From Pipra filicauda (Eukaryota; Chordata; Aves; Passeriformes; Pipridae), in contig NW_024104421.1 of NCBI RefSeq assembly GCF_003945595.2, positions 1,240,001 to 1,304,000 of the forward strand: 64,000 bases of DNA, in the 5' to 3' direction. Under the pieces are notes generated by a model. It worked only from the letters and a program-made list of their open reading frames with translations, did not search any database and had not been told where the DNA came from. This document shows positions 50,459 to 62,571 of the stretch, in pieces. A program made the translations under genes and the position numbers. Position 1 is the first letter of the stretch. The number at the start of each line of letters is the position of its first letter.

Positions 50459-51690
50459 AGCTGAGTATGCTGAAACCCGCAGCTAAAAGAAAGCTACCAT
50501 GGATGGTTTTCATTCCGATTTTCTTTCCGGCAAGGGTTAATGCTGTAGCTGAGAACATCTATGATTCTCCAACTTTCATATCAATGAATCAAACATCTTC
50601 TGAACCATTCTATTGAACACTTCTTTTTTTTTTTTCAACTACAAAAAATGAAGGTGCCAACCATGCTTTGATATTGGTGTGACAGCACAGTGGATAGGCT
50701 TGCAGTTAGCTGAAGTGAGCACGTGGAGTTTTTCAGTTCACCTTCATCCTGCTGAAGGGCTGGGGAACGTGAAGGAAGAGCTGAACACAACCCTTTGTGT
50801 TATGAAGCGTAAAGCTGCAGCATCATTGTACCAACTGTAGGGCTGCTTTTTTCTCATCCCTGAAGGAATACAAGGAGAAAAGATTGGTCCTGTGACTAAA
50901 AGCACAGAGCAGACTCAGAAAACACAATTTCTGGGTTTTGTTTTATGGGGTGGTTTTTTTGATGGATTTGCCACACGAACATCATTCTCTGTGTCCAATT
51001 TCCAATTTTGGTTTTAAAGCAGGGTTGATAGCAGTAGCTGTGTACTTCTTCACCGTGGTGAAGTTTAATTACTGCTTGGGAGATACAGCCTGACAGTGGT
51101 CCTACTTACAAGAAGAGACTGGACATAGGTCTGTTATAACTCGGACCCATTTGTCTGCCTAACTAGAAATGAGATTGCAGGTTGAGTTTAGGAGCCTTTG
51201 GCCTGGATTCAGTAGCAGAGCTCACTTTTGCCTCAGTGGGATTGCTGCAAGTGGAGCAGCTGCAGGGTTGGGCCCATAGGGTTGTTTGGGCGATGGGAAG
51301 TTGGCACAGTAGCTTTGTGTGGTAGTTACAGTACTCGGAAAAGATCTGGGTTCCATAGATTGTCCTTTCGAGGGCCAGACAGTTCTCCATGTTGAATCTC
51401 TTGGTGCTCTTACCCAGAGCAAGGGCTGTGCTGGGACATCCAGCTGTGATCCTGTGGGCTTGCAGCTCTTGTGGCGCAGGACACCGTGCGCACGTGCCAG
51501 AGTGGGAGATCGTAGCCTTAAGAGGCAAAGATAAAAATCATTCCCTCCTTGCCTGCCACATAAAAAATTTCTTGCCGTTTCACACGCTTTTCCTCGCATG
51601 CCTTGTAGAATTTATTTATTTATTTTGTGGACATGCGAGTTACAAGCTCTGGCATGGCAGGAAGGTGAGGAATTTTTTGTTTTGTTTTTA
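50459..51690 (+). other. SOX5 downstream intron between the two duplicate copies
   Basis: No gene supported. It contains a T run near 50623 and a possible fossil palindromic repeat at 51199-51274 (GGCCTGGATTCAG ... CAGGGTTGGGCCC). Confidence 0.45.
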
Positions 51691-51759
51691 GTTTGGAGAA
51701 GAAGCGGGTGGGAGGGAGCGTGTGGGAGCTTCGGTGACTCGGAGCTCAGAGAGAATGCA
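51691..51759 (+). repeat. Local duplicate, copy B
   Basis: Partner of 50390-50458. Downstream of both, a gapped second block (GAAACCCGCAGCTAAAA near 50474 and GAAACTGCAGCTTTAAAA near 51798) may extend the homology to over 100 bp. Confidence 0.55.
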
Positions 51760-52062
51760 TTAATTAACCCAGGAGGATCGCTGGGATGCAGGAGTGAGAA
51801 ACTGCAGCTTTAAAACCCAGTGATCTTTATCCATTGTTGGGTTTGGGTCAAAGACCTTGGATAAGAGAAGGGGGAAGAAGGGTGAGCAGGAGGGTGGGCA
51901 CAATGGGAACCAGATGTTTCAAGCTGGCGGGGGTTGGCCTCTCAGTTATTGTGTGACAAGCCACCGATCTCCCCCGCACACCCAGCCTTCAAAAGTATGT
52001 CATTCTTTTCTGGAGTCCTCCTGTCCTCCGCACAGGGAGGGGGAGAAAAGAGGAGGGAGAGG

Positions 52063-52138
52063 CCCACACGTGCACACATACACACGTACGTGCACACATA
52101 CATACATACATACACACGTGCACACACGCCCGCACAGA
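52063..52138. repeat. CA/CATA/CGTG compound microsatellite
   Basis: Interleaved CACA, CATA and CACGTG units, including several CpGs in ACGTACGTG; simple sequence. Confidence 0.9.
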
Positions 52139-52159
52139 CAGCCCTGGCTCTGCTTTTTT

Positions 52160-52600
52160 CCTTTGGCCTACCTTGTCGAATGGCCCTGGAAGACTAAACA
52201 GGTGTTATCTACTTTTGATTTCAGTGCATTTAAATTAATCCTGTCAGCTCAGCTGTTAAAACAACTGTCATCTCCAGCTGTTAGTAATTTTCGACTGGGC
52301 ACTTTTACAGGTTGCCAAGTTCTGAGCCTGCATTGTGAATCTCTCGCTCCCTTTCTCTCAAAGCGCTATAGTAACAATTTGTATTTTTTTTTAAAGGGGA
52401 CTCGCATTGCACTGTTTTTACAGCGAACCCTGTTTATTATATATTGAAATAATAATATCACAAAACCCAACATCGTCATGCCAGGCTTTGGGATAAAGAG
52501 CTAAACCATGTGTGGAGTGCGGTGCATATCAATCTTCTGTGGGTTTGTTGCAGCCTCTCTGTGCATTTTAAATTTGAATGAGAGATGAATCAACTTGAGG
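52160..52600. promoter_or_regulatory. Candidate conserved non-coding element
   Basis: About 440 bases free of recognisable transposons. CAGCTGTTA occurs twice (52250 and 52275, 25 bp apart), with AACAACTG between. AACAATTTG (SOX-like) lies near 52374, and CpGs are retained at TTTTCGACTGG, CTCTCGCTCC, AAGCGCTA, ACTCGCATTG, ACAGCGAACC and CATCGTC. The density of intact CpGs and homeodomain cores suggests constraint. Confidence 0.36.
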
Positions 52601-52612
52601 GTCTGGGAGGGA

Positions 52613-52622
52613 GGGGGGGGGG
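52613..52622. repeat. G10 homopolymer
   Basis: Ten consecutive G, preceded by GGGAGGGA; slippage-prone. Confidence 0.9.
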
Positions 52623-55600
52623 CCTCTAAATTTTTACTGCCAAAAATAAAGCCTTCATTTTAGAAGCACTGGTCTCTCTTTTCCCTTTTGCCTTAATGTG
52701 CATTTAATTTTCATAACTGGTATTAACAGGAGGTTCCTTGAACTGAAAACATTTTAAATACTTTTCAGTTGTTAGATTAATGACATACACGTGGTAGCCT
52801 TAAGAATTGTAGGGGGGGAAAATCATACACTGGATACATGTTATTGATTTCAGTAGACACTCTCTAATGTGACTTATTCCTATGTGTTCAGGATCTATAG
52901 TCCATTACCAGTGCTTCAGAGTCAGGGAGCACTTGTGGATTACACAGACCTGAATCCTGACAAGGAAGGCTTCCTGTGCCTTTAAGATTTCCACTCATTG
53001 CAGTTGTCTGGCCACATTTTCAACTGGTATAGAACAGAGGCTGCTCCCTTGACTTATGTTGCAAGCTGTCCTTAGAACACTGGAAAGGATTATTCAGGCA
53101 TTCTTTTGCACGTTCCTAGGAAAATGATGTACTTAAAAAGTGGCAATCAAAGTAGGTAACCTTTTGTCAGCAGACCAGGTAGCCAAATAGAAGGGAACCT
53201 TTAAAAAAATAATGCTTTGTATAGTCTGTCTCCTACATAAATAAGGATACTGTTTCTGTAGCTTAAAGACTTCAAATTTGAAACCTCATTTCTTAAGATT
53301 TTAATTTTCTTTTAGTTTTGAATTTCTTCAAGAAAATTCTGTTAAAATGAGAAATACTTCCCAAGTATTACCAGTAAAATTCTTTTCCTTTTACTCTTTA
53401 TTCTTATGCTTAGATGAAGAATTCTGTTATTTAAGAAAAACAAAAAAAAGCCAAAAACTGCAGCAGTTAGATGAAAGATAAAAAGTCAGATGCTGAAGTA
53501 CCATCTAATTTAGCATGCTAGGTGCTGATTTCATTTCCAACTTAAAATGTATCTCTGCTTTTTGGCATATCCAGTCTGTAATATAGTATTGCAGCTATCC
53601 GAGCAGGATCTTAAATTCCAGTACAGTTGTGGCTGTTTTTGAAGGCCCCCATATTAATGTCTTCCTAGAGAAGCCTTATTTGTTGTGAAATAACTGTATT
53701 CATATGCATCAGTCTTTGGGTGAGCCATCATTGTTACCTTTCTTCTCAAATATTTAAAGTAGAACATGAAGCAACGTCTTCGAATTTCCCACTCCTTAGT
53801 AAAGAACTGTAGTATTTTTCAGTTGAATGTGAAAGGTTTACTGAAGGTCCCATTTAGTATTAAAATCTGGAATACTAGCTATGAAGTGCACAGGAGGCTG
53901 TGGATATGCAGGACCAAATTACATACATATTTACATACATACAACTGGTGTGTACTGTGCTACTAGCATTAGCAGGAGCTGTGGTTGCTTATCTTGAATT
54001 CTGCTGTGTCTCTCATACTGCATGCATAAATACTGGAGCTACAGTGGAACATCAGAGACATTTTAGTAGAGTTTAACATTTCCTTAATGTAAGAATTTAA
54101 TCAATAATATATTAATCTAAAATTCTGATTTCATAGAAGCTGCTACTGGGCACGAATCTCCATAGATCAAAGCAATACTTCCTATAAAATACTGCCTTTT
54201 TTTAAAAAATTAACTGAAATGATTGAAACTTCAAATAAAGAAAGGGTAGACTCTGATGGAATGCCTTCCCTACTCAGAGTTCAAGCATTTTGTTTTAGGG
54301 AAATTAAAGAGTTCAGGCTCTGATGCAGTTTCATTTATAGTATATGTGACACTTCATTGTTTAAACCTGCGTCACGCCCTGCTGGAAGATGCATTGCCAA
54401 ATGTTCTTGCTTACAAGGATTTATCAGTATAGGTTTAGTTTCTGCTTTGTAAGAAGCCACTAGTTTGAAAAGCAACTGAATTTTGAATCCAAACATGCTT
54501 ATGGTCCTTGAGGTGGATAGCTTCTTCCGTACTCCTTCCATCTCCACATCTCATCCCCACCACCTCTTGCACCAGAGTTGATGTTGGACTCATGGTTTCT
54601 ACAACAAGCTGTCACCATCTCCTTGGTGCTGAACACTGTTAAAGGTACAGCATTTTTTGAAGATTATGTGGTGGTTAACTTAATTCTACAAAGGCTAGTT
54701 TACACATATTTTTCATGTCGTATTTTCTCTTTTGCACATTCCTTTCCTTGCAGACACATGGTTTGAATCTCCTTTGGCATGGCACCATTGTAAATGTCAG
54801 GTAATTCCAGTGACATCACTGAAATTGTCTGTGTGTAAAATTGAAGTGAGTGAGGCCAAATCAGATCCCACTGTCTTCAACATAAAAAAATGTATGTCTG
54901 CTTTGCTTACTCAAATTAAATGGTACTTCCAAACCTTTGAGGGTTTTGTGCAACTCAAAGGATTCCATTAATCTTATCTATATGCAGTAAAACCTTGTCA
55001 ATTCACACTAATGATTCTGGGAGTTAACAGGTAAGCACATTTTTCAGCTGGCTTCCCTGTGGGTGAGGGACTGAACCTAAACTCTTGACCCTACACATCT
55101 AAATTTAGGGGTATTCAAAATCTGAATTTTGCAACTCAAGTCAATATTTAAATTTCTTCGACTTTGCATTTAGTAGTTTTTGCCAACTGATTTGTGTTTG
55201 ACAATCCAAAGGTGTAACAGATATCTACATACTCTTATTATCTCTTAGAAGATAGATAGAGCACACATAGGAAGGGTGGGGGGCTGTGGAACCCTCTGGT
55301 CTGGCTCAGGAAGAGTCTGCAGGCACACAAATATTCATGCTGCTGAATTCATAAAACCTGTTCCCATCCTCAGGGACTAAGGAAAGCTCCTTTGTGGTCC
55401 AGAACCCAAGGGACCTGTGTGTCCATGCCTTTGTTTCATTCTCATGCAACTGGAGTAAGTAGAGGAAGATTTACCTGAAGTCTGGTGTTTGAGAGGAGAG
55501 GAAAGATTGCTCCATCGTATTCTTTCACCAGTGACAGAAAAAATACATAACGTGAGGAAAAACAGGCTCTGGTTATTTATTCCTCTTTCAGTTTTCATCT

Positions 55601-58600
55601 TTCAGTTCCGTATCTTATTTTCCCTTTGTTTCTACTGACTTTTCCGATCTTTCCACTTGTATTCGTGAAAGAGCTCATTAACATCCATTAACTAGATTCG
55701 ATGAGCATGAACAAGCATCTCTGAGGCAAGCAAGAAAAGTGACAGTAATAGCAAAAGTAATAGTGAAAATTTGATATCAACAGGCCATGACTATGTAAAG
55801 TGCATTGGAATGTCAATATAGTGTAGACTATTGATAGGCTTTTAATTAAGCAGTGTTTTCTGTTAGATGAGATATTAAATGCAGTTCTTGACTGTTCTTA
55901 CAGATCTCTAACCCCAATATATAATAAGCTATACTTCCCAAGTTCCGATGTTCATAAAGCCAACAGTGCAAATTTAAAATTATCGGTATATTGCCACGAC
56001 CCACTGTGTGTTTGTTCTTATTTTGGAGAAACAGTGACATTTTCAGTTAAGCTGAAAAAACTCCTCATTTGCATTCAAATTTATAATGGTAAATGTATTG
56101 CTTAAATTGCTAAAATTTCCCCGGGTAAGGCAGCAAAAAATTCTCTGTCCTGCTAACTATTGCCAGCCATCTTTGATATATAAACCTCAAAGCAACCACA
56201 TTCAAATAGCTGCACTTGTTTTCAGTTGTACCAGCTTTTTGGTTAGATTTGCTTCCGACACGAGAGAAGAGGAGGTTTTTTACTTTCCATAATAAAGCAG
56301 TTGTTTTGGTACCGTTGAAGAAAACTTTCTGTATCAGCTGTTGATGGGTGTCCTGGACGATACACTGAAGTATTTCCCTCCTCTCCAGGTGGACTACTTG
56401 TCAGTGGTCATGTGACCAGATTTTTTGGATTCCATCTAGGTCATGGAAGATGACATTTTTCAGCACTTTCAGAAAAACACAAGAGATAAGCACATTTATG
56501 TGGCATTGGTGGGCTGTCACAAACAAAGTCAACAGAGTTAAGATTAGGACTGTGTATTTCCTTGTGTGCCTACATATGTGCATGTGTTTATGTTCCTCTG
56601 AGAAGCTAATGTAAACTTATGCCTGTTTCTGCTCTTCAGTGGAGGACAGGAAGACAAAGCCCAACATCTGCACTACCTCTAAAAAATTTGTTACGTTATA
56701 AACCTGTTGAGGCAGAGATGATGCTTGCTTTGTGTTTTCTTTACCCGTAACTATAATGTTAGTATTATAAAAAACCCAGCCCTACTCACATAATATGCAC
56801 TAGTAAAGGTAACATTTCTTCATCATTTCCTTCAAAATTTTGATTTAGAATTTTCAAAATCTTAACATTTTCTGACCAGTTCATGTGACAAAGTAGTACC
56901 GGATTTCTACCTTGCCTATTGTCCTTTTAAGTGGGTTTTATTTTCAAGCTTTCAGGAAACCACAAAGTATATAACTTTTTTTTCCAGTCCATTTCTGCCC
57001 ACCTTTTTCCACAGTCAAAAGCTCTGGACTTATCCATAGGATATTTTTCAATACGAGAAATGCCTGGAAGTATTTCACCTCAAGATAGTTATAGCAGATA
57101 GTTTCATGCTAAGCTAGAAGAGTAAGTGCAGTTGAGCAAAACCGCTTTAAAACAAGTTTAATGTATAATTATTGCGTTTTTCTGCAGTTTCAGAATATGG
57201 TCATGAGGAAGTCATCACGAAAAATAAGAATTTGCAACTTGTTGGCTATTTCTGATTCCTCCTCGCATGATTCTTCTGTACCTATTGTAAACTACTGTAA
57301 CGTTGTCTTCTTTCAGGGATCACAGGTTTAGCAGGTAGGCTGTGGGTAAGAGGGGGTGTACAAGCAGTTCCAGTGAGTGGCCGTGTTCTGCGAGGTCGTA
57401 TTGCAGCCTGTCTTACGAGAAGATGTTCAGATGTTTTGCATTTGGACAAGGTCCATTGGTGCTTTAGAGATATTTCCATTTGAGGTTGCTGTGTGATATT
57501 AATTCAAGCCATTATCCTAGTAAGTCAGTCATATGAACCTTTTAGAATTAATGCTTCTTTTCTTTAATGAACACTTTTCTGTTCGTTTTTTTCCTGCTGG
57601 AGAACCAGTCGGTTAGTTTAGTTCTGTTGTATAAGTTGCTTCCTTTCACTGTCACATCTTTGGTTTTAAAACAGTTTGTTGAACATTCTGAGAACATCTG
57701 GATGTTCTTACAGCTATAGGGAATGTGGCTAGAACATAGTTTTAGGAGGCTTAGTTAGTTGCCCTGGTTAGAGATCTCCAAGAGTGCTCTTGAGGAGTGT
57801 CAATGGAAGGAAGACTCGTGCAAACAAGAAGGTTCATGTGAAGCTATGAAATACAGGAAATACAAACAGTAAAATGTAGGAATTTTCCCTTGGTTGTATT
57901 TCCATAACTGTTTAACAGTTTGCAAACCCCCTCCCCACTTTTTTGGACTTAACTGAAAGAAATGTAATAGTAGATTAAAAAGTTGGTTACAAGCCTTTTT
58001 CTAGACCTGAGTTCATTCCTGTAGAACTGCCCCTGACCTGTTCCTTCTCTCTTTTTCCCCACTTCCATTGTATTGAATCAAAGTATGGATAATAGCTTCT
58101 GTGGTTTAGGAGAAGCCGTTTAACCCTTTCCCTGAAGCATAAAAATCTGTATGGCAAGATGAAAATACTTTTTGAAAAAAATTCTGACTTTTTCTTCCAT
58201 ATTTCTCTTCCGTATTTTAAGAAGGATATTTATACTGCTAGGTGTCTAACTTAGGTGGGCTAATTTGAATTCTGACAATGCCTGCCCAGCTTCATCAATT
58301 CCATGGGAAGGTCAGCCCTTAAACACACAGCTTGACATACCTTGATACCATCTTAGATGCCCAGAGGGAGTCTAAGGTAAATGGCCTAAACACGCTTCTC
58401 CCATTCAGCCAACCATTATGAATCACAACTGTAATTCTAAACTTTAAATTTTCCCCCTACATATGCATGGCCAATGCAGATTTTATCAGGCAGCCTAGAT
58501 AATCTTGGCCAAGAGAAAATGAAAGATCTTGAAGCATTCTCAGAGTCAGTGTGATGCGTTGTGCCGTGACATCTCACTGTGATATGATGAGACAATATTT

Positions 58601-61600
58601 TGACACAGGCAGTTTGACTTCTGAGTTTCACCTGCAGGGCAAACTCAACATGGTGCAACTTCCCCTCCTACACATCCAGTGGTGGTTGCAGGACACAGTC
58701 ACCCAAACTCTTTAAAGCCAAAGGCTGTGCTGGCTGTGCTCCAGAATGCTCATATCTCCAGCCTGCACTTTGAGTGCTAGAACGTGGATTCTGCATGGAT
58801 TCTGACTTCCAGCATGTATTCCTAGGCTTTCTGCTTTCCTAACCCTACCTCTCCACAGAGATGGTGACATGAAGTTAATATTTGTGAGACATGTTGAGAC
58901 TGTTCAATAGAAAAGTGAGAATTCATAATCCAAAAATTTTCTTTCGCTTCCATGTGTGAACATGAACAATATTGTCATTTTTCTTCTGTGATAGGTGTTT
59001 TCAGCTAATTTGTTGACTATTCATAGTGTTAAAAGAGCTACAGAATATTAAATAAACCTATCCTTGAGTTACCAGAGGGCATAGGAAGTTGGTTGTATTG
59101 ACTTTCTGTGGATCCTCTCTTTTTTTAGGAGAACAGTGAGTACTTCAGGAGGGATTCTTGCGTTTTGTTTTGGGTTTTCTTGTATTTTTATGCAGTCATT
59201 GGTGACAAAGAAATGGATGAACCATAGACTAACCGTATTGCATTGAATGATGGCATCATGATGGCTCGTGGCACTAAAAGAAGTAACCATATTAAATAAA
59301 ACCTTAACAATCCTATTTGTGCCAATTTGGCACATTTGTTAGCAAAGTCAGCTAAAAAGGGGAAGAAGAAAATGACCTAGTTGTACTGTGGTGTGTACTC
59401 AGCTGCTCTCCTTCAAAGATGTTCGCTGCATGAAGTTGCACTGGTGTTAGGTTGGTTCTTCTGGTTGAATAAAATAAAGGATTTAATTCTTACATTTAGA
59501 GAATTCAGCAAAAGCAAAAGTAGTAACTGTGATCTTAGTGGTTGTCTAAGCCTACTGAAGTCGGTGGAAGTCAGTGGACTTTGGCTCAAAAGCCCAGAAC
59601 ATGTCCTGCTGAAACTCTCTTGTGTTGGATGCAGGGCTCCAATATCATTTAACCTATTAAGCTCTTTCTCCCTTTCAGAAGTGTCTTCTCTGTGTTAGGG
59701 GTAGATCCTTCAGCCAGTGCATAGCTCATGGAGTGATTGTATTATACCTGTGTAAAGCCTGCTGTGGAAGAGCTCTGGCTTGGTGAGGTGGACACACTTG
59801 AGGGGTGATGCTAAGACATGATACTCAGTAATAAAAATAATACCGTGAATTTTCAAATCCGACCGGTGCTGTCACGTGATGTTCAACTGCACTTTGGAAA
59901 GATACGTAAATGCAAACAAGGTGGGAGGCAAGACCTTGAGCAAGAAAGCTTTGAATGGAATGGTAGTGTGTCATTTCAGTTGTAAACAGTATGGGCTAAT
60001 TTTGCCTTGACAGTATTCAGCCAAAATAAGTTGTATTTAAAAGGACTTGGTGTGCCATTCGGTACAGATAGTTAACAGAAGATTTACAAGGTTTCTTTTA
60101 ATGTGGTTATGCTCAGACTGTATATCAGACAGCTTCAGGCTATTAAATTACACTCTTCTTGCTACCACCACTCACTTCTCAGCTTCTAGAATATTTTCCT
60201 TTCTGTTTGTGCATTAGTTAAACACCACCTCAGCAATTCAGATGCCAACGTGAACCTTTTTCCAGAAAGATTTCAGGAGAAGGAAACTTTAATCCAGTGA
60301 TATATTACAAGTAGTTCAATGTTTCATTTTGATTTCCCTTGAGAATTTTTGTTCTGTTTAGTCTCTGTCTATTTGTGCAGTGCAAAAAGTCCCAACAGTG
60401 TATATGTTGAGGCTCACATATTCTTTGCTCAGGATCTGCCAGTAACAAAACTTCAGGTCTGATCCACTTTATCATGCCTGTACTGGAAGCAGTGGAGCCC
60501 CATAGCTTGAATGGACACCTTCTGCTTTCAAAAGCTGTTCTGGGAAAGAAAATTGGTCAGCACTGATTTCCTGTAAGACTATTCCCTCTTTGAGTTTTAA
60601 AATCAGCACTACTCTAGAAATGTGGTTCTGTCACTTTTAGTATTTAACCAGTTACAGCAGCTATTTTGGACTACTCCAGTGTTTCAGATCTACAGTATTC
60701 CTCCTCGTGGAAGAGACAACTGTCACCTAAGCCCAATATCGTTGGTATTTTTATTTATTTACAGATGTGGTAACCCTGCGAGGTGCAAACTAAGACTGGG
60801 GTCCCGTGTACTTGGTTTTGTATCAGCAAACTGTAAAAGCATTTCTTGCCTCAGAGACCAGAGACTAAAAGAAGACTGATGTAGATGTGAGCTGGGGGAC
60901 AGAACAGAGTGGGGACCTAAGTTTGAATCACCTCAAGCTCACTCCTGTATTCCAGCCAACACAGTGCATTTCCAGATACGGGTTTGAACCTCGCAGCTTG
61001 GGCTCACACCTAATTAAGTTTGAATGTGGCAGAGTGAATTAGTGTGTGGGTGTACATTGTCACGTGTGTACCAGGGGCATCGCTCTGTGCTACGCTAATT
61101 AACCAAGTTTTTGTGAGAGGTGACAAAAACCAACTCTGGTATTTCTGTCTTTGGTGCAGTTGGAATTTAAGTGAGAAGAGTAAGACGGTAATGCACATTG
61201 AATAATTTAATACTTGACTTACTTGTAGTTGTGGGTTGCATTTTTTTTACAAAATCCCTTTGTCTGTGGTATTTGGTTGATGAAACTGTGGCATTATGGA
61301 TAGCAATAGCACATATCAGTTCTACTCATTTACTCTGTTAGTCCCACTTGGAGTCAACAAAAGGAAGTATTTAACAAAAAAAGCATAATTTACTCAGTTC
61401 TTAATATGATGGACTAGAAAACCTGTCCATATATTTTCTCCCTCTTTTAAATTTTATTATTTATTTCTGTAAACTAAAATTTAGCTTTTTTAAGAGAGCT
61501 TATTTAAATTCCCTAAATGCTTCTTCACAAATGTACAACACTTTTAGAAGAGGTCCTTCTTAAAATACTAGAATGGTGCTTTTCCCAGTACTTTTGTAAT

Positions 61601-62261
61601 AAACAGATTAGATCAGTGTTCTGTGGAAAAAAAATAAAATTATGACACTATTAACATAGCATAAAATTCTCCTAAACTTAGACCATACTATACAAAGGTA
61701 GCTTTAGGGACATATTTTAGATTAAGCACATCCTAAGTGGCTTTATGAATTCAGGAAACATAATACTCAGCAATAAGAAGAGTGGTGGTAGCTATTTTCC
61801 CATGGTGTAGAGAATGCTGAAGAATTAAAAACTGAACTAATTGAAATATGCAATATACCTATTTCAGCTGCTACAATAAAAGAAGGGCTTAGTTTGATTT
61901 ATTTTAATTTTGAAAACGGTAGATTATATTTGCCATAATCAAATTGGTTATCTTTTACCTGTTATCTTCTACCTCTGGTCGTAATTAATAAGTGGGTATG
62001 AACAGGAAGATCTTACAAAGAAGAAAAATGGAGGGGAAAAGAAGATGAAATATATGCTTAATGGACCTAGATGGACATATATGCACTTTTTTGTGTTACT
62101 GGGAGGAAATCCAAGCTGTTCTTTGAAAGGAGTCACTCTGTTTCTAAAACATGACTCGGATCACTTTTAGCACAGCCCACATGCCCCCAAATATTACCCT
62201 TGGCCATAGAAATTCCTAGATCCTTTGACTAGCCTTACAGCTGTAATGTTTTGCTTTGTAG
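52623..62261 (+). other. SOX5 downstream intron, mostly unique
   Basis: Nearly 10 kb of AT-rich sequence without a supported gene. The only interspersed-repeat trace noted is a short piece at 59551-59595. Frames of up to 105 codons show no domain. Confidence 0.5.
59551..59595. repeat. Fragment of the palindromic fossil repeat family
   Basis: CCTACTGAAGTCGGTGGAAG then TCAGTGGACTTTGGCTC resembles the core 'CATTGAAGTCAATGGAA...CAGTGGGCTTTGG' also seen at 13150 and 32540. Confidence 0.4.
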
Positions 62262-62571
62262 TATCTCATCAGCAGAAGCCAGGTTGTGGTGCCCAACCAC
62301 CTGGACAAGGAACTGAAAAGCTGGAGTTGAAATCCATACACAAAATTAAAAGCTTCGCCCAAATCTATGCACTCGGTACAAATGTTGCCGTTTGTGTTTA
62401 TAAAACAGATGAAGGCCTATGTGTCAAGTTTAAATTTGCAAACTTCTGGTGGTTTGTGTGCAAACACCAAAGTAACATTAGCATTGCTTTAAACACGGTT
62501 TTGTTTGCTTTAATATCCTATAAATTTTACTCTGACATTAGCTGTGTCATTGAGTGTGATGAAGCTGGAGG
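62262..62571 (+). other. Open, splice-flanked interval (candidate cryptic exon)
   Basis: A pyrimidine-rich TTTTGCTTTGTAG acceptor-like sequence (AG 62260-62261) precedes 310 bases with one open frame, which runs to GGAGG|gtaata, a plausible donor (GT at 62572); the in-frame stop TAA follows immediately at 62573. The interval begins with the last two bases of a codon, which fits the single base left over by the SOX5 exon at 34390. Its 310-nt length would shift the frame of the next SOX5 exon. The translation (VSHQQKPGCGAQPP... with two Cys-Trp rich patches) is not one I recognise. It may well be chance. Confidence 0.2.

Noticed and set aside
51857..52447. 196-codon plus-strand open frame
   Set aside because: It runs through the CA/CGTG microsatellite (His-Thr repeats) and a candidate regulatory block, shows no domain, and is not flanked by convincing splice sites.
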